DNA from: Sporosarcina sp. E16_8
GTDB taxonomy: Bacteria > Bacillota > Bacilli > Bacillales_A > Planococcaceae
Direction of reading: 5' to 3'
Assembly (NCBI RefSeq): GCF_017347095.1
Contig: NZ_JADPRZ010000026.1
Location: forward strand, 1 to 44,736
Length of the DNA: 44,736 nt
A program made the translations under genes and the position numbers. Below, piece after piece: positions 15,984-23,803 of the stretch. Below the pieces are notes generated by a model, which searched no databases, had not been told where the DNA came from, and saw only the letters and a list, made by a program, of their open reading frames with translations. Within the stretch, counting starts at the first letter, position 1; the number at the start of each line of letters is the position of its first letter.

Positions 15984-16078
15984 GAAGGGACAGGCGTCTA
16001 GACAGAGATCTAACCCTTTTGTATGTCTATTCGTTTGTGTGAATTGGTCATTGTTATGTCTTACATAACTACGGGTCA
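15984..16078 (+). repeat. Dispersed intergenic repeat, family 2, copy B
   Basis: AGGGACAGGCGTCTAGA, then CTTTTGTATGTCTATTC, then GTGTGAATTGG, TGTCTTACATA and ACGGGTCACT align with copy A (12769-12872) and, in part, with D (10118) and C (18753). No open frame is conserved among the copies. Around it, 15823-16110 holds no gene. Confidence 0.6.
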
Positions 16079-16110
16079 CTAAGATAGACAAACATTGGAT
16101 TATAGTAAAT

Positions 16111-16151
16111 AAAAAAGCTTGTAGAGATAAGTAAATACTTTCTCTACAAGC
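16111..16151 (-). terminator. Intrinsic terminator of the SDR gene
   Basis: GCTTGTAGAGA (16117-16127) and TCTCTACAAGC (16141-16151) form a perfect 11-bp stem. Read on the minus strand, six T residues follow it. It lies 46 bp after the stop at 16198. Confidence 0.85.
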
Positions 16152-16197
16152 ATCCTCAATCGCTATTCAAAGGCCATCGGTTCTTTACGTAAATCTT

Positions 16198-16845
16198 TTA
16201 GTTGTAGATTTCACTGATTGGAGAATCACCTTCAAGCAGTGTTACTATTTTTCCATAAGCTGCTTTATTATCTATGGTTGTCTTTATTACGTGAGCTACA
16301 TCTTCACGTGGAATTTTGGATGAATTATGTCCGGCTGGGTTTGTGGTGACGTTGCCGGTTCCTTCCTTATCAGAGAGCGCACCTGGTCTCAGTATCGTAA
16401 AGTTCAGTGAACTTTCTTTGATAATGCGATCTGCGTAATGTTTTGCAATAAAGTAAGGTTTCATTGCTTCTACTGTCCAGTATTCCGGCTCATCGGCGTG
16501 CATCGTACTTACCATGATGAACTGTTGTACACCGACTTTTTCTGCTGCTTTAACAGACTTTGCTGCCCCATCTAAATCAATCATGATTGTTTTGTCCGGT
16601 CCAGTACTACCTCCAGACCCCGCTGTAAATACAACCACGTCTGCTCCAGATAGTGTCTCTGCAATCGTATCCACGTCGTCTTCCAGATTAAAGTAAGCTG
16701 GTTTTACACCCTTTTCTTCAAAGAAGGGAAACTGTTCTTCGTTTCTCAATCCGACTGTCACATCATGCTCGTTGGTCTCGTTTAAGATCGTAACTAACTT
16801 TTTACCAATTTTACCGTTAGCTCCGATTATGAATACTTTACTCAT
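16198..16845 (-). CDS. NAD(P)-binding SDR-type oxidoreductase (YhfK/YwnB-like)
   Basis: The product is 215 aa, ATG 16845, with GAGGGA upstream. The N-terminal Rossmann motif is FIIGANGKIGKKL (GxNGxIG), followed by VVVFTAGSGGSTG and FIMVSTMHADEPEYW, then ILRPGAL. This is the pattern of small atypical SDR proteins related to Bacillus YhfK and YwnB, which bind NAD(P) and act on unknown carbonyl or quinone-like substrates. It is divergent from a MarR regulator, with a 14-bp-arm palindrome between them, so it is probably controlled by that regulator together with the old yellow enzyme gene downstream. Confidence 0.87.
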   Translation of the reverse strand: MSKVFIIGANGKIGKKLVTILNETNEHDVTVGLRNEEQFPFFEEKGVKPAYFNLEDDVDTIAETLSGADVVVFTAGSGGSTGPDKTIMIDLDGAAKSVKAAEKVGVQQFIMVSTMHADEPEYWTVEAMKPYFIAKHYADRIIKESSLNFTILRPGALSDKEGTGNVTTNPAGHNSSKIPREDVAHVIKTTIDNKAAYGKIVTLLEGDSPISEIYN

Positions 16846-16963
16846 ACCAATCCCTCATTTCTTTATAATTCATGTAAGGTTCCTGCATAAAAGCGAGATG
16901 ATTCGTACAACAATATACACATCCCCTTTATTGTTTTCAATTATGACAAGCATAAGAGGCAGA

Positions 16964-17000
16964 TTCAAACTATATGCTTGCTGCATGCATATGGTTTGAA
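16964..17000. promoter_or_regulatory. Palindromic operator between SDR and MarR genes
   Basis: TTCAAACTATATGC (16964-16977) and GCATATGGTTTGAA (16987-17000) are inverted repeats with one mismatch, separated by 9 bp. The half-site GCATATAGTTT recurs at 17587 before the old yellow enzyme gene, so this is the likely MarR binding site. Confidence 0.7.
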
Positions 17001-17077
17001 TTGAGTATAACGCATGATTAGTCTATAATTAAGTTTGAAGTACGGAATTATTTGATTTAGAATAGGTGGAATAGTAT

Positions 17078-17500
17078 ATGACAACTAATCATGATTTTAT
17101 GGATTACTGGTTATCGATAGACTCTATACAAAATAAAGTGAAGAAAGAATTGGAAAACGTGCTGCAGGCTGAGTACGGTCTATCCCTAAAAGAGTTCTAC
17201 GTGCTTTATCATCTTTCCTTGGCTCCTGACAAGAAACTGAGATTACAGCAATTGCAAGAGATGATTGGATTGAGTCAGAGTGCACTTTCCAGATTAGTGG
17301 GTAATATGGAAGCGAAGAGCTGCGGTGCTTTAGAAAAGCATGTTTGTACAGATGATCGTAGAGGTACCTATACTCAGCTTACAAACCTAGGTGAGCAAAA
17401 GCTGCAAAAAAGTCTAGTCTCTTTCCGTGAAATACTAAGAGTACAGCTGTCTGCTATTGATGTTGAAGGATTAACGAAACAATTAGTAGAAAAGCTATAA
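17078..17500 (+). CDS. MarR-family regulator
   Basis: The product is 140 aa, ATG 17078, behind AGGTGGA. It has the MarR winged helix-turn-helix (LRLQQLQEMIGLSQSALSRL, VGNMEAK) and the wing DDRRGTYTQLT. There are two Cys residues (SCGALEKHVCTDDRRG): one just before the wing and one at its start, which could sense thiol-reactive compounds, as in several MarR proteins that control old yellow enzymes. It lies between the divergent SDR gene and an old yellow enzyme gene and probably represses both. Confidence 0.88.
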   Translation: MTTNHDFMDYWLSIDSIQNKVKKELENVLQAEYGLSLKEFYVLYHLSLAPDKKLRLQQLQEMIGLSQSALSRLVGNMEAKSCGALEKHVCTDDRRGTYTQLTNLGEQKLQKSLVSFREILRVQLSAIDVEGLTKQLVEKL

Positions 17501-17586
17501 AACTCCATGGTCTATCGAAGTGCTCAATAGAAGCACTTTGATTTGACAAGGAGAATAGATAGCATTAATATACATGTATGTGTAAT

Positions 17587-17600
17587 GCATATAGTTTAAA
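17587..17600. promoter_or_regulatory. MarR half-site in the leader of the old yellow enzyme gene
   Basis: GCATATAGTTTAAA matches one arm of the 16964-17000 palindrome at all but two positions. GCATTA and TAATGC around 17563-17589 form a second inverted repeat. The position, just before the ribosome site, suits repression. Confidence 0.55.
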
Positions 17601-17616
17601 CGAGGGAGTTTTTGCA

Positions 17617-18639
17617 ATGCAAGATTTGTTTAGTCCATTCAAAATAAAGAATTTGGAGTTAAAAAACCGAGTTGTCATGCCACCGATGTGTCAATATTCC
17701 GTTGAAAAGAAAGATGGCGTTGCCAATGACTGGCATTATTTGCATTATGTCAACAGGGCAATCGGTGGGGCTGGTTTTATCATGATTGAAATGACGGATG
17801 TCGAGCCTGACGGAAGAATTTCGGATTATGATTTGGGTTTATGGTCTGACGATCAAATACCTGCCTTGGCGAAGATAGTGGAAGCTTGTCATCGCTATGG
17901 AGCTAAGGTTGGGATTCAGATTGCACATGCTGGTCGTAAAGCAGAAGATGCAATTGTGCCCGTAGCGCCTTCTGCAATACCATTCGACGAGAAGTCCAAA
18001 ACACCAAGAGCGCTTACAACAGATGAAGTAAAAGATATGGTGGAGAAGTTCCGTAAAGCGGTAAGACGCGCGGTTGAGGCTGGATTTGATTCAATTGAAA
18101 TCCATGGAGCACATGGTTACCTAATTCATCAATTTCATTCCCCACTTACAAATAAAAGGGAAGATGAATATGGACAGGATCTGACCAAGTTTGGCCGCGA
18201 AATCATTCAAGCAGCTAAAGAGGAAATGCCTGCCGATATGCCACTAATGATGCGTATCTCTGCAAAGGAATATGTAGAAGGCGGCTATGGAATAAACGAA
18301 AGCATTGAGTTTGCTCGCGTTTATCAGGAAGCTGGAGTGGATATGTTTGACGTCTCTTCTGGTGGTGAGGGTCAAATCGCAGCTTGGGGGAGACCTGGAA
18401 CGCATGTAGCTTACCAAGTACCGTTAGCTAGACAAATCAAAGAAGCGCTTCAGATTCCAGTCATGGCTGTCGGTAGATTGGATGATCCACATCTAGCCAA
18501 TGCAATCATCGGGAATGAAGAAGCAGACCTGATTGCAGTTGGTAGAGGCATGCTGAGAAATCCTTACTGGACATTGGAAGCTGCTAAGCAATTGAGAAAA
18601 GAAACAACAGTGCCGACACAGTACTTAGCAGGATTTTAA
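17617..18639 (+). CDS. namA: Old yellow enzyme, NamA/YqjM type NADPH dehydrogenase
   Basis: The product is 340 aa from ATG 17617, behind GAGGGAG; the frame opens at 17578 but without a ribosome site. It is an FMN-binding TIM barrel: MQDLFSPFKIKNLELKNRVV at the start, MPPMCQYS with the redox-tuning Cys25 and Tyr27, SIEIHGAHGYLIHQF with the two substrate-binding His, and VAVGRGMLRNPYW near the end. The family reduces activated C=C bonds of electrophiles such as enones and nitro compounds, using NADPH. With the SDR and the Cys-containing MarR it makes a small electrophile-detoxification set. Confidence 0.92.
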   Translation: MQDLFSPFKIKNLELKNRVVMPPMCQYSVEKKDGVANDWHYLHYVNRAIGGAGFIMIEMTDVEPDGRISDYDLGLWSDDQIPALAKIVEACHRYGAKVGIQIAHAGRKAEDAIVPVAPSAIPFDEKSKTPRALTTDEVKDMVEKFRKAVRRAVEAGFDSIEIHGAHGYLIHQFHSPLTNKREDEYGQDLTKFGREIIQAAKEEMPADMPLMMRISAKEYVEGGYGINESIEFARVYQEAGVDMFDVSSGGEGQIAAWGRPGTHVAYQVPLARQIKEALQIPVMAVGRLDDPHLANAIIGNEEADLIAVGRGMLRNPYWTLEAAKQLRKETTVPTQYLAGF

Positions 18640-18676
18640 TTAAAAACGAATAAAGGAAAGTATCAACACTGACATA

Positions 18677-18710
18677 CAAAAGCCCTTGGAATAGTTTCCT
18701 TGGGCTTTTG
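18677..18710 (+). terminator. Terminator after namA
   Basis: CAAAAGCCC-TT-GGAA and TTCC-TT-GGGCTTTTG form a long stem with a TAGT loop, followed by TTG. Confidence 0.8.
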
Positions 18711-18752
18711 TTGTTCCTTCAATAAGGTTTAAATAATTGAAAGTGAAATGTT

Positions 18753-18812
18753 TTACGTTTCTATTCACATATGTGAATGGTTCGTCGTCGTATCATGCAC
18801 AGGTATGGTTTT
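18753..18812 (+). repeat. Dispersed intergenic repeat, family 2, copy C
   Basis: TTTACGTTTCTATTCACATA, then GTCGTCGTATCATGCACAGG align with the 3' half of copies A and B. It lies between two terminators. Confidence 0.5.
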
Positions 18813-18825
18813 TAAATTTGGATAA

Positions 18826-18860
18826 TAAAACGCGGCCCGGAAATTCCGGACCGCGTTTTG
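18826..18860. terminator. Bidirectional terminator, relative of repeat family 1
   Basis: AAAACGCGGCCCGGAA and TTCCGGACCGCGTTTT form a nearly perfect stem with A and T runs on the two sides, so it can end transcription from namA (plus) and ispA (minus). The CGCGG/CCGCG core is the same as in repeat family 1, without the leader. Confidence 0.8.
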
Positions 18861-18905
18861 ATTACAGACGTCTGAAAAAATACTAGAGCACCCCTTTTAT
18901 TCAAA

Positions 18906-19871
18906 TCACTGCGAACTCAAAACCAACTTTTTACTTTCTTTCTCAAATACATTCGTCAAGTGTTCAAGCACCGTCAAATAAACAAGTCCATTACCTTCAA
19001 GTTTCGGTGAGAATCCTAGAGGAACGGTCCTTTTAATTAGCTGGGCGTAGAGCTCTGGCTCTGAAAGTTCTCGACCGAAGCTGTTGTTGACCAATCCTTT
19101 GATGAGGGCTAGCGCTCCGGAAACATGGGGGGCAGCCATTGACGTTCCGCTTAATGTTGCAAATTTCCCGTTTAAATAGGTAGAGAGGATCTTTTCACCC
19201 GGAGCAACTAGATCGATTTCATTATGAGAATTGGTAAAATCGGAAGGGCTCCGTTCAAGATTTATAGCACCTACACTAATGACTTCGTTATAACAGCCTG
19301 GAAAGGCGAATTCGTCGGTTGAATCATCACCGTCACCCTCGTTTCCGGCGGCACAAACTACAAGAATATTAGTAGCTAGGGCTTTTTTAATCGCTTCATG
19401 AAGTTCTGGCAGATCAGTTGGTCCGCCTAGCGACATAGAGATGATATCCGCTTTTTGTTCAATGGCATAATTGATTCCAGCGATAATCCAGTCATATTGA
19501 CCGGAGCCTTTTCTATTCAATACCTTTACAATAAGCAAACTTGCTTCAGGAGCTACTCCGACTACGCCCTTATCGTTCTTTTGTGCAGCAATCGTTCCAG
19601 CGACGTGAGTGCCGTGTCCATTGTAATCGAGGTAAATATCGGGATTGCTTCCATCGTCGTCCGTAAAGTTCCGACCGCCTATAATCTGATTTTGTAAATC
19701 GGGGTGGCTACTATCGCATCCAGTATCTAAGATCGCAACCGTAATACCTTTCCCTTTAGTTTCCTTCCAAATTGCGGGGGCTTGAATTAATTCCACGCCA
19801 GGTGGAACTTCATTGACCTCTGTCACTTGAAAAATTACTTCGTATGGAATTACATGAACAATGTTCTCCAT
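18906..19871 (-). CDS. ispA: Intracellular subtilisin-type serine protease
   Basis: The product is 321 aa, close to the 319 aa of Bacillus IspA. ATG 19871 follows AGGAGGTATAAA. It has no signal peptide, and the N-terminal short propeptide carries the HVIPYEVI motif typical of intracellular subtilisins. The catalytic triad is visible: Asp49 (AILDTGCD), His86 (NGHGTHVAGT) and Ser244 (SGTSMAAPH). The enzyme degrades cytoplasmic proteins in late growth, after the propeptide is removed. A decayed partial copy of the same gene lies at 20690-20870, part of a tandem duplication of this locus. Confidence 0.95.
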   Translation of the reverse strand: MENIVHVIPYEVIFQVTEVNEVPPGVELIQAPAIWKETKGKGITVAILDTGCDSSHPDLQNQIIGGRNFTDDDGSNPDIYLDYNGHGTHVAGTIAAQKNDKGVVGVAPEASLLIVKVLNRKGSGQYDWIIAGINYAIEQKADIISMSLGGPTDLPELHEAIKKALATNILVVCAAGNEGDGDDSTDEFAFPGCYNEVISVGAINLERSPSDFTNSHNEIDLVAPGEKILSTYLNGKFATLSGTSMAAPHVSGALALIKGLVNNSFGRELSEPELYAQLIKRTVPLGFSPKLEGNGLVYLTVLEHLTNVFEKESKKLVLSSQ

Positions 19872-20108
19872 TTTATACCTCCTCCTAGGATTAGAAATCT
19901 AATTAAAAAGGGATTTTATCAGTATTTAGTCACTGTTGCGGTGAAGATAGTAAACTAGTTGTTTCTATTTGTAGTGCTTGTTACATACTATAATTGAACG
20001 GAACCAACTGAGTGAGCCGTAATAGGTCCAATATGCGCAACCACAATCTATCATTAATAACTAAGTATGAAGAAATCTAGACATGGTTATTAATCTAGCA
20101 GAAAAGCA

Positions 20109-20137
20109 TTGCACTTCCGACGGCAAGTCATCATAAT
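20109..20137 (+). promoter_or_regulatory. Promoter of antitoxin RNA, copy 1
   Basis: TTGCAC (20109-20114), a 17-bp spacer and CATAAT (20132-20137). The same spacing and position recur in the second copy (21166-21194), which supports it. Confidence 0.65.
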
Positions 20138-20143
20138 ATAAAA

Positions 20144-20335
20144 AATGAGACATAGAATAAAAAAGGACTGGGCGTTTGAGCACTCAGTCCTACACTAGTA
20201 AACTGTAAGACAAAATCATGGTCGATATTGCGCAACGTACGATGGTGTAACTGGTTGAGCAGAAAAAGTTTTTGGCCGAGAAGAAAGAAGTAATTGTCCA
20301 CACGTCTGCCGATGGGGGGCGGTTACTCCTTTCTT
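20144..20335 (+). ncRNA. Antisense antitoxin RNA of a type I toxin system, copy 1
   Basis: This is the predicted transcript of about 190 nt. It starts after the promoter at 20109-20137 and ends at the hairpin AGTAATTGTCC / GGGCGGTTACT (20289-20327), followed by CCTTTCTT. It runs against the 3' end of the toxin mRNA and overlaps it for most of its length, the same convergent layout as RatA/txpA and SR4/bsrG of Bacillus. Pairing would start mRNA decay or block translation. The ends are inferred. Confidence 0.65.
20159..20191 (-). terminator. Terminator of the toxin mRNA, copy 1
   Basis: On the minus strand AGGACTGAGTG pairs with CGCCCAGTCC, and TTTTTTA follows. It lies about 130 bp after the toxin stop codon, giving the long 3' region that antisense RNA would cover. 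Confidence 0.75.
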
Positions 20336-20430
20336 GATAAGAAAAAGATAACTGACAACGACACCGACATAAAAGCAATCCATCCACCAGATAGTGTCAT
20401 GAGTAAGCTTAGTATTTCGTATGTTGTCAC
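20323..20430 (-). CDS. Type I toxin peptide, holin-like (TxpA/BsrG-type)
   Basis: The product is 35 aa, starting at GTG 20430 behind AAAGGAGGTG. The peptide begins (M)TTYEILSLLMTLSGGWIAF and ends IFFLSRKE. This is the pattern of the putative holin-like toxins: MTTYE start, one hydrophobic segment (residues about 6-31), charged end. Such peptides insert into the membrane and harm it when the antisense RNA is lost. A frame-broken relative lies at 21381-21486. The gene is too short for most gene finders. Confidence 0.85.
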   Translation of the reverse strand: MTTYEILSLLMTLSGGWIAFMSVSLSVIFFLSRKE

Positions 20431-20689
20431 TGGTTTTCACCTCCTTTCAATCGGAAGTGCTCAACAATCGGTCATGCACTTTCCGTAACTGAATTGAAAT
20501 CTAGATGCAGTTACTGTAGGGGTAAAAAATTATAGAGTTAGCCCTACTATTATGTATATGTACAATCAATATGTATATGCTGAATTTTTACAGGAAATGC
20601 CGGAAAATTTCTGGGGACTAGCCTTTATACTTTGTGAAGGGGAGATTTATCTCTTTTTGATTGCCACCTAAATTCCAGTTATATCATTT

Positions 20690-20870
20690 GAGCGACATAA
20701 AGATAACTTCCGCTTTATATTCAATACTTTTACACGAAGTAGACTTGCTTCAGCAGCTACTCCTATTACGCCTTTATCGTTCTGCCGTGCAGCAATGGTT
20801 CAGGGAACGTATAGTTCATATACATTATAAACCAAGGAAAATTATGGGTGTCCCCTAATGTGAATTGTAT
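20690..20870 (-). pseudogene. Decayed partial copy of ispA
   Basis: On the plus strand the segment GACTTGCTTCAG (20742), then ATTACGCCTTTATCGTTCTG, matches the ispA region around 19530-19575 (ACTTGCTTCAGGAGCTACTC; ACGCCCTTATCGTTCT). The match resumes on the left (AGCGACATAAAGAT, like AGCGACATAGAGAT at 19431) after an internal deletion of about 60 bp. No frame is left. It marks the left part of a second, decayed copy of the ispA/toxin segment. Confidence 0.8.
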
Positions 20871-21165
20871 CATGACCTGATTATTCAGTCTATTAAATAA
20901 TGAGTAAATTGAATAAACGATTCGGAAGTCTTATTTAAAAGGAAAGTTGTTTAGCGCATAATTACTAGTGCAGCAGAGATACTAAAAGAGTTTTTTTCTA
21001 TTAGTAGGACTTGTTACATGTTATACGTGCATATTGCTTAACGATTGAGTCTGAGTAAGTCCTAAATACACATGCTACTGAAAATGAATTGAGTCAAGTT
21101 TAATTGGTGATTAATGTCTCAGTATGAAGGTGTCTGGGGCAACAAATGCTTGTAGGAGTGAGTTA
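20871..21165. other. Decayed copy of the ispA upstream region
   Basis: There is no gene. Parts match the region just upstream of ispA: GTAGGACTTGTTACATG (21004) resembles GTAGTGCTTGTTACATA (19971), and CTCAGTATGAAG (21118) resembles CTAAGTATGAAG (20061). It links the ispA remnant to the second toxin locus as one duplicated block. Confidence 0.55.
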
Positions 21166-21194
21166 TTGCGCTCCTATTGGTCATTCATTATATA
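21166..21194 (+). promoter_or_regulatory. Promoter of antitoxin RNA, copy 2
   Basis: TTGCGC (21166-21171), a 17-bp spacer and TATATA (21189-21194) hold the same geometry as copy 1 although the spacer sequence has drifted. Confidence 0.6.
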
Positions 21195-21200
21195 AATGTA

Positions 21201-21392
21201 AACGAGACATACAATAAAAAATAAACAAGTAATTGAACATTCAGTCCTAAGATGGTAGACTAGAAGATGTACTAATGGTCGATATTGCATATCGTCCGAC
21301 TGTGTAAATAGTTGGATAGAAAATGCATGTGGCCGAGAAGAAAAAAGTAATTGTCCACACGTCTGCCGATGGGGGGGCAGTTACTTTTTCTT
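21201..21392 (+). ncRNA. Antisense antitoxin RNA, copy 2, possibly orphan
   Basis: It is similar to copy 1 over most of its length, including GTAATTGTCCACACGTCTGC. The end hairpin AGTAATTGTCC / GGGCAGTTACT (21346-21385) is followed by a better T run than in copy 1. The toxin gene opposite it is broken and the toxin mRNA terminator is lost, so if transcribed it could still act on the toxin mRNA of copy 1. Confidence 0.5.
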
Positions 21393-21486
21393 GTTAAGGA
21401 ATAGATGGCTGACAACGACACCGTCATTAAAGCAATTCATTAACCAGATTGTTAGGTGAACAAGCTTAGTAGTACGTATGTTGTCA
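21381..21486 (-). pseudogene. Broken type I toxin gene, copy 2
   Basis: From ATG 21486 the frame reads MTTYVLLSLFT and stops at once; the toxin in copy 1 continues LMTLSGGW. Further stops follow, and the total length (106 bp) is two bases short of the intact copy. The ribosome site is also weakened (GAATGTG instead of GAGGTG). The ATG here suggests that the ancestral start was ATG. Confidence 0.8.
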
Positions 21487-21587
21487 TAGGTTTTCACATT
21501 CATTCATTTGGAAGTGCGTAACTGTCTGCCATATCTTATGCATAAATAAACCGGAATCAAGATACAGCTTATATAGGAAAGTAAAAT

Positions 21588-21628
21588 GAAAAACGTTTTG
21601 GACAGAAAAATGTCCAAAACGTTTTTTG
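21588..21628. terminator. Strong bidirectional terminator
   Basis: AAAACGTTTTGGACA and TGTCCAAAACGTTTT form a perfect 15-bp stem with a GAAAA loop, with A and T runs outside. It isolates the toxin locus from the protease-nuclease gene. The remaining 290 bp up to 21923 show only its leader. Confidence 0.85.
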
Positions 21629-21922
21629 AATTTCTTAAAACCTTTAATCACTCATAAGGACCAGATAAAAGGAATGAAAACAGGTTTCGAATGGCTAAAG
21701 TCATATAGTGGATTATTATTGGTTTAAAAGTTTCTTGAAATACACTGGAAAAGTAACTTTTTAAAAAACGGTAAAAGTGTTAGAATAATCACAACTGTAA
21801 GATAATGTTTAATTTAGACTTCTGGATACGTGTATAAATTTAGCGGGGGAGCCGAAGCGGATTCAAAGTAAATCTTCACTTCAACTTGGATAGCTCGATT
21901 AACTAATTTAGGGAGGATAAAC

Positions 21923-23722
21923 ATGTCGATTAAACGACTGGATGAGTTTCAAAGTCTAACTATGGATCTTGTAGATTTGCAACAACAACAAGCATTGAAG
22001 CGTTACATCGCTCGTTCTAGTGAACGTGAACGAATTGCTAGTGAACTGCAAACTAAAAATCCTTTTGAAGTAGATACGCCTGAGCGAGTCGCATCCCGTA
22101 AAGCGATTATTGATCCACGTGATGGACTTGCTATAGAACGTATTATTGGCCAAAATGATTTATTTCCAATTTCATATCTTGAAGCAGGACGACAAGCAGC
22201 CAATCCTGTTTGTAGAATCGAGATCCGCGATCGTTTAGGCAGAGTTCTCGGACATGCTACAGGCTTTCTTGTCTCACCATCATTATTGCTTACAAATAAT
22301 CATGTTTTGGAGAATTACAATACGGCTCAGTTCAGTGTTGCGCAATTTAACTATGAAGTTGATCTTGACTTAAATGATAGGCCGATGAAAAGCTTTCGAT
22401 TAACACCTGAGCGTTTCTTTATAACGGATCAGAAGCTCGATTTCACATTAGTCGCGATAGAGGAAGTGTCTGCTGATGGCACAAAAGTAAGCGATTTTGG
22501 GTTCTTGCCACTCATCTCGCAAACGGGCAAAGGGTTGGTTGGCGAATGTGTATCAATTATTCAACATCCTTCGGGTGCCCCCAAAGCTATAGCAATCAGA
22601 GAAAATCAAATTATGGATGTATTTGAAGATTATATTCACTACTCAACAGATACTATGCCCGGATCCTCAGGTTCACCAGTCTATAATGACGAATGGATTG
22701 TAGTTTCCCTCCACCATGCAGGCGTTCCAGATCCAAAGAATCGGTCTGAATTTATTGCTAATGAAGGGATTCGCATAAGCAGTATTATCCAGTTTGTCGT
22801 GGAGCAAGGCAGTAGCTTGACTAATGGTCAAAAATTGTTATTGTATGACATCGTGAAGGGGTGGGATGTCCCCGATTATCCCCCTGAAGAGATGGAAGTC
22901 CAGAGGTTAAGCGATTCCTGGTATGAATCATCGAGAGGTTATGACACTCAATTTCTTGGTGATGATTATGAAGTACAACACCCGATATTCCCGTCTGATC
23001 TTGAACAGGATATTGCCCAGTTAAAAGACGGAAGCAATGTGCTCCATTATACGCATTTTTCAATTGTCATGAGCAAGTCACGCCGTTTAGCCTATTATAC
23101 GGTGGTGAATATTGACGGCAATCAATTGATACAGATGGGACGTAATGACAAATGGTATCTCGATCCCCGCATTGAAACAGAGTACCAGTGCGGCCCTGAA
23201 TTATATAAAAATAATTCGCTTGATCGTGGACATCTTGTCCGTCGGCGTGATCCTGTTTGGGGAGATTCTGCAAAAAAGGCAAATGAGGATACGTTCCATT
23301 TTACAAATTGTGCTCCTCAGGATAGTAAGTTGAATCAAAAAAGTTGGCTGGATCTGGAGAATTATATTTTGGACAATGCCGAAAACTCGAACCTTAAAGT
23401 GACAGTGTTTACTGGACCCGTTTTTCGGAAGGATGACATTATTTACAGGGGCGTTCAGATACCGGCAGAGTTTTGGAAAATAGCCGTCATTGTTAAGAAA
23501 GATGGAAATTTATCTGCAACTGCTTATTTACAAACTCAAAAAAATCTTATTGATGATTTGGAATTTGTTTACGGTGACTATAAAACCTATCAAGTACCCA
23601 TTTCAAAAATTGAGGCGATTACGGGTCTTGATTTTGAAGATTTACGTAATTACGATCCGCTCAATCAAGTAGAATCGGCAATAGGCTATGTCATTGATGG
23701 ATCCGGGGATATAAAAGTTTGA
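21923..23722 (+). CDS. Trypsin-like protease fused to a DNA/RNA non-specific endonuclease
   Basis: The product is 599 aa, ATG 21923, behind GGGAGGATAAAC. Residues about 95-295 form a chymotrypsin-fold protease with the triad His127 (LLTNNHV), Asp173 (KLDFTLVAI) and Ser249 (MPGSSGSPV). Residues about 370-585 form a ββα-metal NUC domain with the active site DRGHLVRRRD (Asp434-His437) and the metal-binding Asn of FTNCAPQ (462). Residues 1-90 are charged and helical. There is no signal peptide or membrane segment, so it acts in the cytoplasm or is released on lysis. Such fusions suggest a nuclease that is switched on by, or targeted through, proteolysis, as in effector proteins of bacterial conflict systems. 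The gene is monocistronic and ends at a bidirectional terminator. Confidence 0.93.
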   Translation: MSIKRLDEFQSLTMDLVDLQQQQALKRYIARSSERERIASELQTKNPFEVDTPERVASRKAIIDPRDGLAIERIIGQNDLFPISYLEAGRQAANPVCRIEIRDRLGRVLGHATGFLVSPSLLLTNNHVLENYNTAQFSVAQFNYEVDLDLNDRPMKSFRLTPERFFITDQKLDFTLVAIEEVSADGTKVSDFGFLPLISQTGKGLVGECVSIIQHPSGAPKAIAIRENQIMDVFEDYIHYSTDTMPGSSGSPVYNDEWIVVSLHHAGVPDPKNRSEFIANEGIRISSIIQFVVEQGSSLTNGQKLLLYDIVKGWDVPDYPPEEMEVQRLSDSWYESSRGYDTQFLGDDYEVQHPIFPSDLEQDIAQLKDGSNVLHYTHFSIVMSKSRRLAYYTVVNIDGNQLIQMGRNDKWYLDPRIETEYQCGPELYKNNSLDRGHLVRRRDPVWGDSAKKANEDTFHFTNCAPQDSKLNQKSWLDLENYILDNAENSNLKVTVFTGPVFRKDDIIYRGVQIPAEFWKIAVIVKKDGNLSATAYLQTQKNLIDDLEFVYGDYKTYQVPISKIEAITGLDFEDLRNYDPLNQVESAIGYVIDGSGDIKV

Positions 23723-23760
23723 AGTTGTTTTATAAAGTCCACTGAGAAATTAGTGGAAAT

Positions 23761-23797
23761 GAAAACCACTTAGGGCAAAATAGCCTAAGTGGTTTTC
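23761..23797. terminator. Bidirectional terminator between convergent genes
   Basis: GAAAACCACTTAGG and CCTAAGTGGTTTTC form a 14-bp stem with a GCAAAATAG loop, between the stops at 23722 (plus) and 23804 (minus). Confidence 0.85.
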
Positions 23798-23803
23798 CAA
23801 TTC

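Noticed and set aside
20190..20440. Longer minus-strand frames over the toxin locus
   Set aside because: The 35-codon frame with AGGAGGTG and a typical toxin sequence explains the region better than the 65- and 74-codon frames in the other registers.
20661..20858. 65-codon plus-strand frame
   Set aside because: The DNA is a decayed copy of ispA on the other strand; the frame is accidental.
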